Made by a program: the position numbers and the translations under genes. From Rhipidocladum racemiflorum (taxonomy: Eukaryota > Streptophyta > Magnoliopsida > Poales > Poaceae), in contig CM070580.1 in assembly GCA_036346355.1 (NCBI GenBank), positions 26,393,374-26,457,373 of the forward strand: a DNA stretch of 64,000 nt, in the 5' to 3' direction. Below, piece by piece: positions 45,350-56,900 of this stretch. Under the pieces are notes generated by a model that ran no database searches, was not told the origin of the DNA, and saw only the letters and a list, made by a program, of their open reading frames with translations. Every line of letters starts with the position of its first letter. The stretch's first letter is position 1.

Positions 45350-47200
45350 CAATTTGTGTGAGCCTCCTTTCCAGAAGAAAGAACCAAGTCCATTCAAATG
45401 GACAATGCTAACGAGTTTACCTCAAAAGCATTATATGACTTGGGAATTAATGTAGAGCTTTTAATACCTCATGTCCACATAATAGAATGGCCCTGCAGAG
45501 TCATTATTAAGGAAATAAAATTTATTGCTTGACCACTTTGCGTAATAGTAGGCTACCTACCAGTTGTTAGGCCACGCAGTTGATCTGCACACTGCGATAT
45601 TAATTCAACTCAAATCAATCATATATAATGGAATTTCCCGTTGCGAGATAGTGCATGGAAAAGAATTAAGTATTTCCCATCCGTGAAAATTCGGTTATGT
45701 TGTATACATGCCAATCTCTCCACCACAAAGATACCGCCATGGGACCTCACCGTGAAGTTGAGGGTCTCAGACATGGTTCGATGCTGATTGTACTAAGGAC
45801 ATATTTCAAGCGTTAGGGAAGATAAGTACCACATTTAAAGAATGCCGAGTCCTTAGATCCACGCACTAAAGAGACCGAACTTGAAGTTCAAATAAATCTA
45901 CAACAAATAAGCTAATAATCGCCAAATGCCTTCACCGATCATAAGGTAGTGGAAAGATCTCATATACTGCAGATATGCACCTGAAGAGTGAAAATATCCT
46001 AGAAGGATATTGAACCCACTCTTAACCCTCATGATAAAATGAGGGGAGGCCTCAGTGCACGGACTCAATTCCGCGGAGACGTCCGCAAAAGGAGAACCAA
46101 ATAAATGAGAACACTACCCATGATAGTGGAAGAAGCTCAACTCGATGTTGAGGAAATCCTGAAGTGAGCCATCTAGAAGATGGTAACATCCTCAAGTGAT
46201 CCATCCTGAAGATGATAACCCCAGATATATTTGTGCGCACAATCCAACGCTGGGAAGTCGGAACACCCGCATTTCATCGTTGTGGGAAATCACGAGAAGT
46301 GGAAGAAATTGATAAAGAGACATCCCTGGAGTGATGCGGGAGAATTATATATAAAGAAAGACTACAATTGTCGACATATTTTGCCTCTAAAAATTGCTAA
46401 AATCTGGATCCGTAACCAAAGTCCATGGCGTAATGCCGTAAGCGCTCATCTAGGTTCACCAAAAGCGATTGAGGTAGCGCCGCTTAATGAGAGAAAAGTT
46501 CTTGGATTACGCTGATGAACATTTCCTGAAATATTCCTTGTATATGGATTTTTCATCCTGAAGAGATATGAAAATATCCAGGTGGTGAGATATAAAGCGA
46601 GGCTTGTAGCACAAGGGTTTTAGCAGAGACCCATCATCGATTACGATGAAATCTGTTCTCCTGAAATGAGTGGAATGACGTTCCGAAATTTAATATTGAT
46701 GTCAGTAAGCTTAAACTTTTTAATACAGTTGATGATTGTAGTGACCGCATATGTATTTGGGTCACTGAATACGGATTAAAGACAGTCGATAAGGATGTGG
46801 TACAATCGACTAAGTAGATTCCTCCTGAAAAGGAAATATGATCCCTGAAGGAATAATGTTCCTGTGCATTCATGAGGAAATCCTGCATGGATTTTTATTT
46901 TCCTCCTGTGGTGGTACAATACCACCAGAGATTATAAAGGAAGCCTCACGGGAATATGTTTGGCTAAGACGGGTAATCAACCATGTCCAGAAGTTATATG
47001 GTATGAATACCGTCAATTCCCCTACTATTATCTATGAAGATAATGATGCTTGTGTTGCACAAATGCAATTGGGTTATGTAAAGAGCATATTGCTCCTAAG
47101 TTCTTTTATCCCCACAAACTCCAGAAGAATGGTGAGATAAAAATAATGCAAATTAAGTCGTGTGAAAATCTAGCAGATTTATTCACAAAATCCTTGCCAA
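45350..47200 (+). pseudogene. Remnants of copia pol
   Basis: Scraps only: an integrase-like stretch near 45370-45480; a reverse-transcriptase beginning near 46590-46720, where a VVRYKARLVAQGF-like segment ends at an in-frame stop; and an RNase H-like stretch EASREYVWLRRVINHVQKLY with IIYEDNDACVAQMQLG near 46940-47090. Multiple stops and deletions are seen and protease was not found. No enzyme could be produced. Confidence 0.7.
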
Positions 47201-47503
47201 ATTCCCCTTCCAAGGTATGTTAATGGCATTGGAATGAGGCGGCTTAGAGATTTGCATAGTTCAGGGGAAGTAAACCCCTGAACCATAATCCATTTGCATG
47301 ATCCTGAAGATCATAAATTGTACTATTTTTTCCTTTGTGAGTTTTCCTGATGTTTCTCACATAAAGGTTTTTAATAAGGCAATAAATGCAACATAGAGAG
47401 CGAGTGTGATGTACTCTTTTCTCCATCTCTTTTTTCCCACTGGGTTTTTGAGTGGAGTTTTTAATGAGACATATGCATTACGCGGAATTCGCCCAAGGGG
47501 AAG

Positions 47504-47744
47504 TGTTATGAGATAACCTCCTAACCGTATTCGGTTAGGAGTCTATCTCTTAATATGTGGGCGAATCCGAACTCTCCTTGAGGGGACTGCTATATATATA
47601 CCGGGTGCCTCCCATTGTATTTACACACATTGATCAATAAAGAAGAGAGAGCTCCACCCTATATCTTGTGTCTCTTGTTCTTGTGTTCTTGTGTTCTCGT
47701 TGATTGCCGGTGTTCGACGTGGGTGAACTACTCGTTTTACAACA
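47504..47744 (+). repeat. 3' LTR of the copia-type element
   Basis: Same sequence as the 5' LTR apart from an additional TTGTGTTC unit near 47690. A purine-rich tract (AAGGGGAAG) directly precedes it and would serve to prime plus-strand synthesis. Confidence 0.93.
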
Positions 47745-47749
47745 AAAGA

Positions 47750-48076
47750 GAGCGAGCTCGCCAACGCTACGCGGACGGGCCACAGTAACAGTAGCCAGCC
47801 CATGTGGCAGCGCTCTGTCGTGACCGGACAAACTACAATCTTTATACGATGACACGCTGGGCTTATGTACAGAAACCACACTGCTTCTGGAGACAGCACG
47901 TGACAGAATTACACACACAATGAACAGAAAGGTGACCGCTAATGACAGAGGCCGCTCTGTTCTTCTCACAGATATACACGGAAACGTATGTACTACCTCG
48001 CAGGTGCACGGTACCTGTCGGTGGTCGATGCATTGCCCGTTGGAAACGGCGAGATGTTCACGTTCAAGTGGGAAGA
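47750..48076 (-). other. Probable 3' UTR and flank of the HCF107-like gene
   Basis: 327 bp between the stop codon and the copia target duplication. No poly(A) signal was located with confidence, and no other feature was seen. Confidence 0.4.
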
Positions 48077-51000
48077 TCACGGGACTGGGAGAGGAAGAGG
48101 TTTCCTGGGCAACCGCCGCGTCCTCCTCTGAGAAACAACTCCCCTCGGATCAGAACCCTCGAGCACCGCATCCAGCTCGGCCGGGTCGAGGGCTAGCCTC
48201 CGTCTGATGAAGCCGTCCACGTCAAAATCGCTTTCTCGAGTCTCTGCAGCTCCGTTGCTGTCCTCACCGTCGGCGCTGGCGAGGTCGAAAGCATCCGAAC
48301 CTTCAGCTGCACAACTTCCTGAAAACGCTCCGGCTGCTGAAGTCCTGATGGTGGCACTGCTAGGTTCTGCCGTGCTTTTCACATTGTCTTGCCTCGTTGG
48401 CCCGGAAGGCTGGTCTATGTTTAGGAGCTTCTTCACGCTGTCTAGGGCAGGATCGATGATGTCGAGGAAGCCCATGACCCAGGAGGCATCATCCACAACC
48501 TCAGTACGCTGTCAGCATGGCTAATGATCAGTTGTTGCATTACTAAGGGAAGAACAACAGCTGCAGCTACTGTGTTGTTCATGGTTGACGCTGATAAGAG
48601 TATAGAGATGATATGGTATGGAGATATACACACAAAAAATGAACAGCAAAGATGTTACTCCATAGTTAGCCTGTACTAACCTGCTGGAAATAAAGGTTCC
48701 GTATTTCTTCAGCTCGGACTGGATCCCCGTGTTCCTCCTCTAGTGCTGCCCATGTCATCCATGTCACCTCACTCTGAGAATTTATGCTCAACGAAGACCT
48801 CAACAATCTTCTAGCAGCAGTGTAGTTACCGGCACGCTGTTCTAGGACTCCCCAAGCCTATTAAAGTAGGGCACATACTTTGATAATACGAAATAGCTAA
48901 TGGAATACTGGCACCTAATACTACTGAGTAGTGACATTAGGATCTGAGCTTCAAATCGCTGGAAGGAATGCCAATTTGAGCATTTCAGATCATGGATAGA
49001 ATAAATTTCTGTCTGCCTAAGTTTGTTCATTTCCAGATGCTTCACACATGCTGACATACAAGCATTCATCTTGGAAACCATGGTAGGCCAATTCATCAAA
49101 TGAACTTCTATATATTCAATGGCATGCTAGATGAAAGCCTACATATAACCAACACTTCAACATGTAAAACAATTTTACTGAGAGATATTCTTTACCTGAA
49201 GACAACGAGCAGCACACTCATTTGTTGAGTTAACTGACAAAGCTCTTTGATAGAGTGTCCTTGCTGTTCTCGCATTTCCTTCTTTCCACTCCATCCACCC
49301 CCAAGCCTATAACATGATCCATTTATCACCGCGCAGTGTCAAAGATAGTTCGAATAAAAAAGATTCCATAAACAAAGGCAAACACGACAATTAAATGGAA
49401 ACAACAAGGAGTGTAAATCACTTCAAAAACAAGGAGGATAAATCTGTATGTTGAATGCAAAATTGGTACTTTAGCTATATTTTCTCAATCCTGAATTTTT
49501 AAGAAAGCACCTACTACCCTTCTAGCTGTTTATATCAAATCTGGTTACTTCAATGTGGTCAGGAACATACAACACTTCACGTAATGAAAGCTGGGTACTC
49601 AAAATATATCACTGGAGATCTTAAAGGACAGGGTCTAAATGAACGCACACACAAAATCCAAAGGTAATGATAGGGTACAGAGCATATTCCACAACAGTAG
49701 CAAAAGAAGCAAATATTATAAACTTATAACTGATTTACTGGATAATCCTTGAATCCCCAACCGTTGGATTGTATGCATTCATTTGTGCCTCGAAAGATAA
49801 ACAACTAAAGCACTCGCAAGTTGCAGGTCTAGTGTGAGAGGTACTTCAAGCAATGTCAGAAACTGATAATAACTGTATCACCAGACAAAACGTCCAGTAA
49901 AGAAACAGAAAAAAACCTGCAAGTTAATATTGTCAAAGCCGCCAAAACTTAAATGGTCAGATTAACAACAGAGATAAGAACAGAAAATTCTTACTATCCA
50001 AACTGGTTGGTGCCTTGGATCAATCTGAGATGCTTTTCTAAATAATACGCGAGCAACATTTGCAGATGAATAGTTGTATTCCAGCAGTGCAAGCGACTGA
50101 AGAATTACGGAATCCCTAGGGTTCACAGCATGTCCAATCTTAAGCAACTTCCTTGCTTTGTCAATGTTACCTTGATTGGCCTCAAATAGTGCCCAGACAT
50201 GCCATGAAAACCTGTTCTTAGGACTAGCCTGGACAGCTTTCTGCACAAGAAAATTGAAGTTATCCTCTGTACACTAAATTGCAAAGATTTTAAAAGAATA
50301 TCACACAAATAATATGAGAAACCATCACATGCAGATGCAAACGGAGAGCATCATATCAGAACTACATCATAAGTTGAGCAACTGAATCTCACAGCACTAC
50401 ATTGATACGTGGATGGTGGTAGAGCAGACCTTCTATCAACATCTAGACAAAGATAAGCTGAATCCACAACAATTCAATTTCTATTTTGCACTTATTCTTC
50501 TAAAGACACATGAACATGAGGAAATTTGCAAGCACGAGAATCAAACCAACAAAAACATCAATGCCAAATAAGGGTTAACCTAGAAAGGAAAAGGGAACTA
50601 TTACCTCAAAGAGCTTCCTGGCCATGGTACTGTTCTCTGCACGCATTTCCACCTGAGCCCAAGCCTACTAGAAAGTTGTCATACATAAGTCACGGTTTCA
50701 ACGGGAAAAATAGCTATGCAATTTCTTTTTGTGCAGAAAATATATAATTATGAAGCAAATACTTACTAGCCAGCTTGCACAACTTTTGGGATTGCACTGA
50801 GTGGCTTGTTGGAATAAAGTCCGTGCTTGTTCAAAGCGCTCTGCTCTAGCTTCAAGCAAAGCAAGAGTTTGGTAAATGTACTCATTTCCTCCACAGTATT
50901 TTAGACCCTTCGCAAGTAGGTTTCGCGCCTTTTTTATATTTCCTTGCCTTATTTCTAAAATTGCCCACCCATGCCAAGCTGCAATGTGCTTTGCATCAGC

Positions 51001-52493
51001 TACAGTAGCAGCATCAAATAGCTCTCGTGCTCTTCGAATATTCCCACCCTTGCTTTCTAGGACTGCCCAGCACTGGTTATCAAAGAAAAAAGACAATGAT
51101 TAATTATGCACGCGTTATTTTTCATTAAATGGCTGGATTTCTAGACACATAGAATATATCTAAGTTATGGTCATATAAATACACAGGGACCTGTCTGGTC
51201 AGTGTGGAAGATGGTTCCAGCATATCACACTGAATTCTATCACAAGTAACAAATGACTTCTTTAGATTATTCAGGAATTATGTTTTGACATGCGACGTAA
51301 AAGTTAACAAAAGGACCCTAATAGCAGCTATTGGTGTCTTTGGAACTCAAAACACTTTTTAACAAAGGGCCCTGATAGAAGCTAATAGTAACACTGATAT
51401 CACCATAAAAAAGTGTTATGTGCGTCTTTGCATTTATTTAAGAGGAATGCAGGGTATTGAACCGAAGCTCAAATGCCTAAAAGGAAAGCAGTGTATGGAG
51501 CTAAAGCCCAAATGCGTAAAACGATCCATGGATAGACTGCTAATCAACATAGTCATCCGGTTTGGAAATTTTTTAACTCTCGTCCCATCGAAACTTGACA
51601 AATTAAAGTTGAAACATCGCCAAACCCAGACATGACATATTAACATATTAAACTCACCTGATGTGTATTATGTCGACATATCAGACTAGGGACATCATGA
51701 CTACACTTTGCCTTAGTATAATTCTTCCAGTTAATGTACCAAATGAAGCGATCATGTGCAAACCTGCCAAATGTACGGATTTTCTCCTTGAGTTGCTTGG
51801 CAGCCCCTTTCATAAGCTGCTCTAGCTTTGTCAAACCTCGACTGTTTACTGTATAGCTTCCCAAGTGCCACATATGGGCGCCCGTCTTCAGGCCAACACA
51901 AGATACACTGCATCAGAAATAGAGCGTCGGATCCATAAGCTTATATAACCAAAAGACTCACAATTAACGTCTAATTTATCAATTTGAGCATAAAATTTCA
52001 CTTCATTTAGCTCTATCTCTTCTTAATTCGCTAAGGCGGAAGCTGTCTCTCTCTCTCTCTCTCTGTGTGTGTGTATTTCCACTGCGAGATTTTTCCCAAT
52101 TCTCTACGTGCGCACCTTGTTGAGGAGGTTTTCGGCGTCGGCGAACTCGTACTTCCTGGTGTGAACCTTTGAGCGGTAGAGCCAGAGCTCGAGGTTGATG
52201 GACAGCGGCCGATCGCCGGAAGCCGCGGCAGCGGGGTCACCTCGCGCCGGCTCGAAGAGCGGCACTTTCCTCGCGATCTCCGCCATTCCCCTGTCAAACG
52301 CCCCCGCGCGTATCGCCTCCCCCTCGTACCCGCCCCCGTCCCGCTCGGGCCCCCCCGCCGCGGCGGACGAGGCAGCCGCGGCCGCCCGCGCTCGGCGGAG
52401 GCGGAGGGAGAAGGGCACGGCGGCGGGAGGCTTCGTGCTAGGTTTCGGGAAGAGATGGGGCGGCGGGGAGGACGAGCAGAGCCGAATCGCCAT
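48077..52493 (-). CDS. HCF107: HCF107/Mbb1-like HAT-repeat protein, plastid psbB/psbH RNA maturation
   Basis: Eight exons (high to low): 52493-52116, 51907-51764, 51072-50767, 50664-50605, 50240-49995, 49306-49196, 48857-48681, 48508-48077; all GT/AG and in phase, 617 aa. An Arg/Ala/Ser/Pro-rich N-terminus looks like a chloroplast transit peptide. The middle has about eleven half-a-TPR (HAT) repeats with the AW..(L/M)E...GN...AR pattern, for example AWHGWAILEIRQGNIKKARN and CWAVLESKGGNIRRARELF. HAT repeats bind RNA. The Arabidopsis (HCF107) and Chlamydomonas (Mbb1) relatives protect the psbH 5' end and are needed for psbB expression in photosystem II. The C-terminus ends RTRRLPRKPLPLPVP. The length is close to that of Arabidopsis HCF107. 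Confidence 0.92.
52044..52076. repeat. (CT)n(GT)n microsatellite
   Basis: A run of about ten CT followed by five GT dinucleotides in intron 1 of the HCF107-like gene, about 40 bp from the first donor site. Confidence 0.9.
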
Positions 52494-52959
52494 GGCGCTG
52501 CCGAGCTTTCAGTGCACCGCTCTGCTCCTCTGGAAGAGAGCGAGGCGCGCCTTTGCGAGGGGCAGGGAGGGGACGAATCTACGGAACTGCCCTCGCGGGT
52601 GCGGTGCCCTTAACGCCGTACGGGGAGTTGAAGGGGTAGAATTGGGAGGTGGGTTGGAGGCTCACGGCGCGCCACGTCGGCACGGGAGGCGCCCGTTCGA
52701 AGTCGAACTGTCGTCACTGGCAAGTAGGGCCCCCGATATTTTTTTTGGTCGGGACGAGTGGCGTACTTCTTTTTGCTTTCTCCGTCTCGCCGTGTGATCA
52801 TCTGAGAGGGAGACGAGGCCAAATGTCCACCTCGTTGTTTAGCCAGAAATGAATTAGGGCAAGGAAAAGATAACCAGCTATTTGTACCTGTTGTTGCGAC
52901 TGGAGACATATCAAACTATCAGCATGTAACGTGTGCTATACAGCAGGAAATCTCACTAA
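52494..52959 (-). promoter_or_regulatory. Upstream region of the HCF107-like gene
   Basis: GC-rich to about 52720, then mixed composition. No TATA box was identified near the ATG. Open frames here on both strands lack domains. It is bounded on the right by a Tourist MITE. Confidence 0.35.
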
Positions 52960-53239
52960 GGCCCCGTTTGGTACGGTTCCAGATTCTAGTAGAAACAGAA
53001 ACGGTTCCAGATTCTTGGTAGAAACGTTTCAAATAGAATCAGAATCACTTTCTGCAAACCGTTTGGTACGGTTCCAGATTCTAGTAGAAACTAGTGAAAT
53101 GGGGTTGAGGGTGATTCAACCACGGTGTGAAAAAAGAAGAAACGTTCCGAGGAGAATAGTTCCGAGTTTTAGCCCGTTTGACTAAGTTTCTCCCAGATTC
53201 TAGTAGAAACAGCTCGGTTCCAAGTTGCCAAACGGAGCC
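52960..53239. mobile_element. Tourist-type MITE, 280 bp
   Basis: Ends GGCCCCGTTTGG and, inverted, GGCTCCGTTTGG are flanked by TAA (52957-52959 and 53240-53242). An internal unit CCGTTTGGTACGGTTCCAG/ATTCTAGTAGAAAC is repeated. It lies about 470 bp upstream of the HCF107-like ATG. Confidence 0.9.
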
Positions 53240-53901
53240 TAAGTCTTCAAAAAATAAACTAGCACTGGCACTCCCCCAGCCTGCCAGCACAGTATAAATA
53301 TATTAAGTAACACAGTTACTGTATAAAAGCTCACGTGCAGTTAGGAGCCAAATGAATTCATGAAGGAAAAAAAAACATCTTGGCCTCGTGAATGGAAAGC
53401 TCCAAAGCTGACAATACTACTAACAGCGATGCCATTCAGAGATAACAACAGGTGTAGTGCTGCACAACAGTACAACCAACCATATGTCCATATAGGGAAG
53501 ACGAAAAAAATTAGAATTCCCAAGCAACAAGAAATCATTCTTCTCCGGAAGATGTAGTAATCCATTACAGGTACGTGCAGATGTTCAGTCAGATTCACTT
53601 GTCAATCATATTGCTGTGACAAAAATATGTAAGGAACGTAGAAACTATGGATGAATTATAAACGCAACAAGTGAATGCTTTTTACATTTTGTTTTCTTTT
53701 TCCAATCATCAGAATATATCGAATCTAGAGTACATGAACTTCGATACCTTAGGCGACGGAGGCGTCTTGTTGATCAAAACCTTGGTAGACATGATTTCTA
53801 CACATTTTGATTCCTGCGAAGTACTGTCAGGTGATAATCTGAGATAAACTATGCCTGACTCAAGGTTAGTTTGAGATAGCACAGAGCTCTAGTTCCAGCA
53901 T
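53240..53901 (-). other. Spacer and probable 3' UTR of the FIP1-like gene
   Basis: No separate gene recognised. The part next to the stop codon is presumably 3' UTR. Confidence 0.4.
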
Positions 53902-56900
53902 CTAACCACTACCACCCCAACGCCGTTTCCTCGTAGGTCGCTGAATCTTGATATCATCTGCACTACATGCGACAGCCAACAGTTCTTTCATGCCATCGTC
54001 TTCCTCCTTTTGAATAATAGGTTCTTTGAACCTTTCCCTTCTTTTTTGCATCTTTTCCATTACCTCAAGTATGCGTTTATTGTCGCATTCCCTTGTAGCT
54101 CCTTCGTTGCAAACATCTTTTGACATTGCATTAACCATCCCTAACTGACCTGCTGAGCTTGCTTCAATCACTGATTTCAGTACTGCTTTTCTAGGTTTGT
54201 TAAGATGGCTTTTGGAAACAGTATCCTGATCGTCCTGTTCAATCAGTTCTCCCTCCTCAATCTCATCTTCTTCATTGATGCTGACAACATTTTGCCACTT
54301 TTGTAATGTTGATTTCGCCAAATCATGACTGCCTGAGTGATGGTGGCTTCTACTCAGTTTTCGCACTTTCTGATGTACATCCTTATGTTTGGAACTGCAC
54401 AAATCCTTGGCTGCAGGAAGATGTCCCTCGTTGTCACTTTCAACATCACACCTTATTTCATTGCCTTGTCGCTTAAACTGCAATAAGATGATAGCATAGC
54501 ATTGAGGAACAAAAGTCTAGCAGATGGTGAAAACACGTACGAAAGGATATGGTAAAAGGTACACCTCTTGTACTAAAATATCAAATACAAACAAACAAGG
54601 GAAAAATTAAGATATTTGTGTTCCAATCTTTCAAATAAAAAGATATTTGTGTTCCACGATTGAATAAACAATTGCTCTTTATAGAAGTTACTCATTATTA
54701 ATATAGAAAGTTATAGTAGAAAAAATATACAGGCATAGTAAGGATTATATTTTCTGATAGTAATCGCATGTGTTAAGTCCCAGCTGGATATAACCATTTA
54801 TGAACATTTTTGTTGGACAGGAACATGTTGATCAGCACTAAGGATAAGAAATATGAACCTGGACATAGATGTAAATTTCTATAAGTAGCAAATTGATGGC
54901 TATTTCAGAAGGAATGGATCCACCTTGAGGTGCAGGTGGAGTTGAGGAAGCCGAGCCGGCGAGAGGTGCAGGAGGAGCTGTGCAGGGCAGGCAGGTAGAG
55001 GGGGCGAGGGTGAGGTCGGATTTGGAGCAGGTGGCTGCGGCGGGTTGTGAAAGCCGAGTCGGGGTGAAGGAGACCAGGAGCAGGAGGTCGGAGCTCTGGA
55101 GCCAAGAGGAGGCGAAGGAAGCCCGTAGGAGCCGGCTGATCGTCAGGCGGCGGTGCTGTGGCGACCTCGGCGGTTTTCGCGTGAGGTGCTCGAGGAGTAG
55201 GAGGAAGAGGTCAGGCCGTCGGTGATGGAGGTCGGAGCTCCAGCATGGAGGTCGCCGGAGAGGTGCAGGAGGGCGACGCAGGTTTTTGTTTAGGCTGATT
55301 TCCGCGTTGGCGGGTGAGCTCGGCAGTGGTGGCCGTGGGTTGTGTTTGTTACTGCTTTTTTGGCGGTAACCTTTGTATTTCCCTCATCGGAGGTTTTTTC
55401 TCCTTCTTAATGAAATGACAGAGCTCCTGTCCTAAGTTTCAAAAAAAAAACTGGTAACTAGAAAATATTTCTGTAAATTTAATAGTATAAATAAATCATG
55501 TAAGAGAAATATAGAACTTCCAATGAAACCATTAAAACATATGGAAAATGGCCACAAAGAAAATTCTTAGCATTCAAAAATTAAATCATAGAAAAAGAAA
55601 TACAGCATGGATTGAATTGAAATTGATATATGAAACTAAACATGCAGCAAAACAGAGAAACATAAATACTTGTCAACACTAATTAATGTTAGGAATAGCA
55701 CTTGTATTCAACATGAGGCCAGTGAGCCAGTATATATACATGTACATGAGGGTATAAAGGGAAAGCCTATATTAGGCAATATCTATACAAGGCTAACAGA
55801 CTATATAACAGGATACTGTCTAACAATTAACACATCCCATTGAGCATTTGATCTATATCATTTTAAAAGCAAAATTAACAGGAACTTAAGAAACAAAACA
55901 TTGCCAGTAAAACCCCTTTTTCTATCAGCATGTCAATTGTTACAAACCCAAGATTTCATACACATTTCCATGTACTTCAGAGACTTCAGTGGAAATGTTC
56001 ATCCAATAACAAACACAATTAGATTTGACTGCAAATCTGAAACAATCAAAATATCAAAGCATGAACTATTTCCTGTAAGTATCAAGAAATGTTATTTGAC
56101 AAATAAATCGAAGGATAGACAAATTAGCAGGGGATTTGTCAAACGTAAAGGATTGGTCGCATTAAAGAGATTAGGCCAAAGGATACAGTGCAAATTTGAA
56201 AGGCTACTCAATTGAGTTCCTGAATATTGAATGTGCAGTCAGCAGAGAACAAGGTAAGATTTAACCAGAGTAGCCTCACAATGTCAAGCAAACTATCATT
56301 ACATTAATTGGCTAAGTGCTTAAGATTTAAGAGAATTTATAAAGAATTAAACCGCTGTAAATCACCTAGTGTGAGAAAAGAAACAATTTCTCACCTCTTA
56401 GACCTCCCAGTTGAAAAGGAAATTTATCAAGATATATCTAAAAATAATAATTTTTACATAGAAAAATGGTACAATAGTCAATCCCTTTGAAGAAGTAAAT
56501 CTGGGGGCTCAGTCTAATGCTTTTTGTAATTGGAAACACCAAAGCTGGACCTTTTGTTGTGGAAAATTTTACCGAGAGCTCAACAATGGCCAGAACATAC
56601 AAATCAAGTACAATACTCTCATGACAAAAATAAGTAGCCAGGGAGGTAAATTGTGTCACTGGTTAAGCATGAATCTATTCAAATTTTATTGTGTCACTTG
56701 TTAAGCATGAATCTATTCAATTTTTATTATTTATCAAAGAGCAGAACCACCATTGGGCACAAGCCAGTCAAACAAGCACAGGTAATGAATAAAGAACTTT
56801 ACGTAAACAAGCCAGTCAAGAAGTCCAAAGTGCTGATGCGCTGACACACTAACCAAGTAGTTTATTTGTCTTTGACACACATTGGACACCAAACACTTCA

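Larger units (their letters stand above)
41634..47744 (+). mobile_element. Ty1-copia-type LTR retrotransposon, young but coding-dead
   Basis: 5' LTR 41634-41866 (233 bp) and 3' LTR 47504-47744 (241 bp), both TGTTATGAG...ACAACA, are flanked by AAAGA (41629-41633 and 47745-47749). By eye the LTRs differ only by one extra 8-bp unit (TTGTGTTC) in the 3' copy. TATA-like CTATATATATACCG and AATAAAGAAG signals lie in each LTR. TTATCAGCACGAG after the 5' LTR is the probable primer site. The interior has a broken gag and only scraps of pol. It inserted 328 bp downstream of the HCF107-like stop codon. Confidence 0.93.

Noticed and set aside
52195..52797. 200-codon plus-strand frame
   Set aside because: Antisense of the GC-rich first exon and upstream region of the HCF107-like gene.
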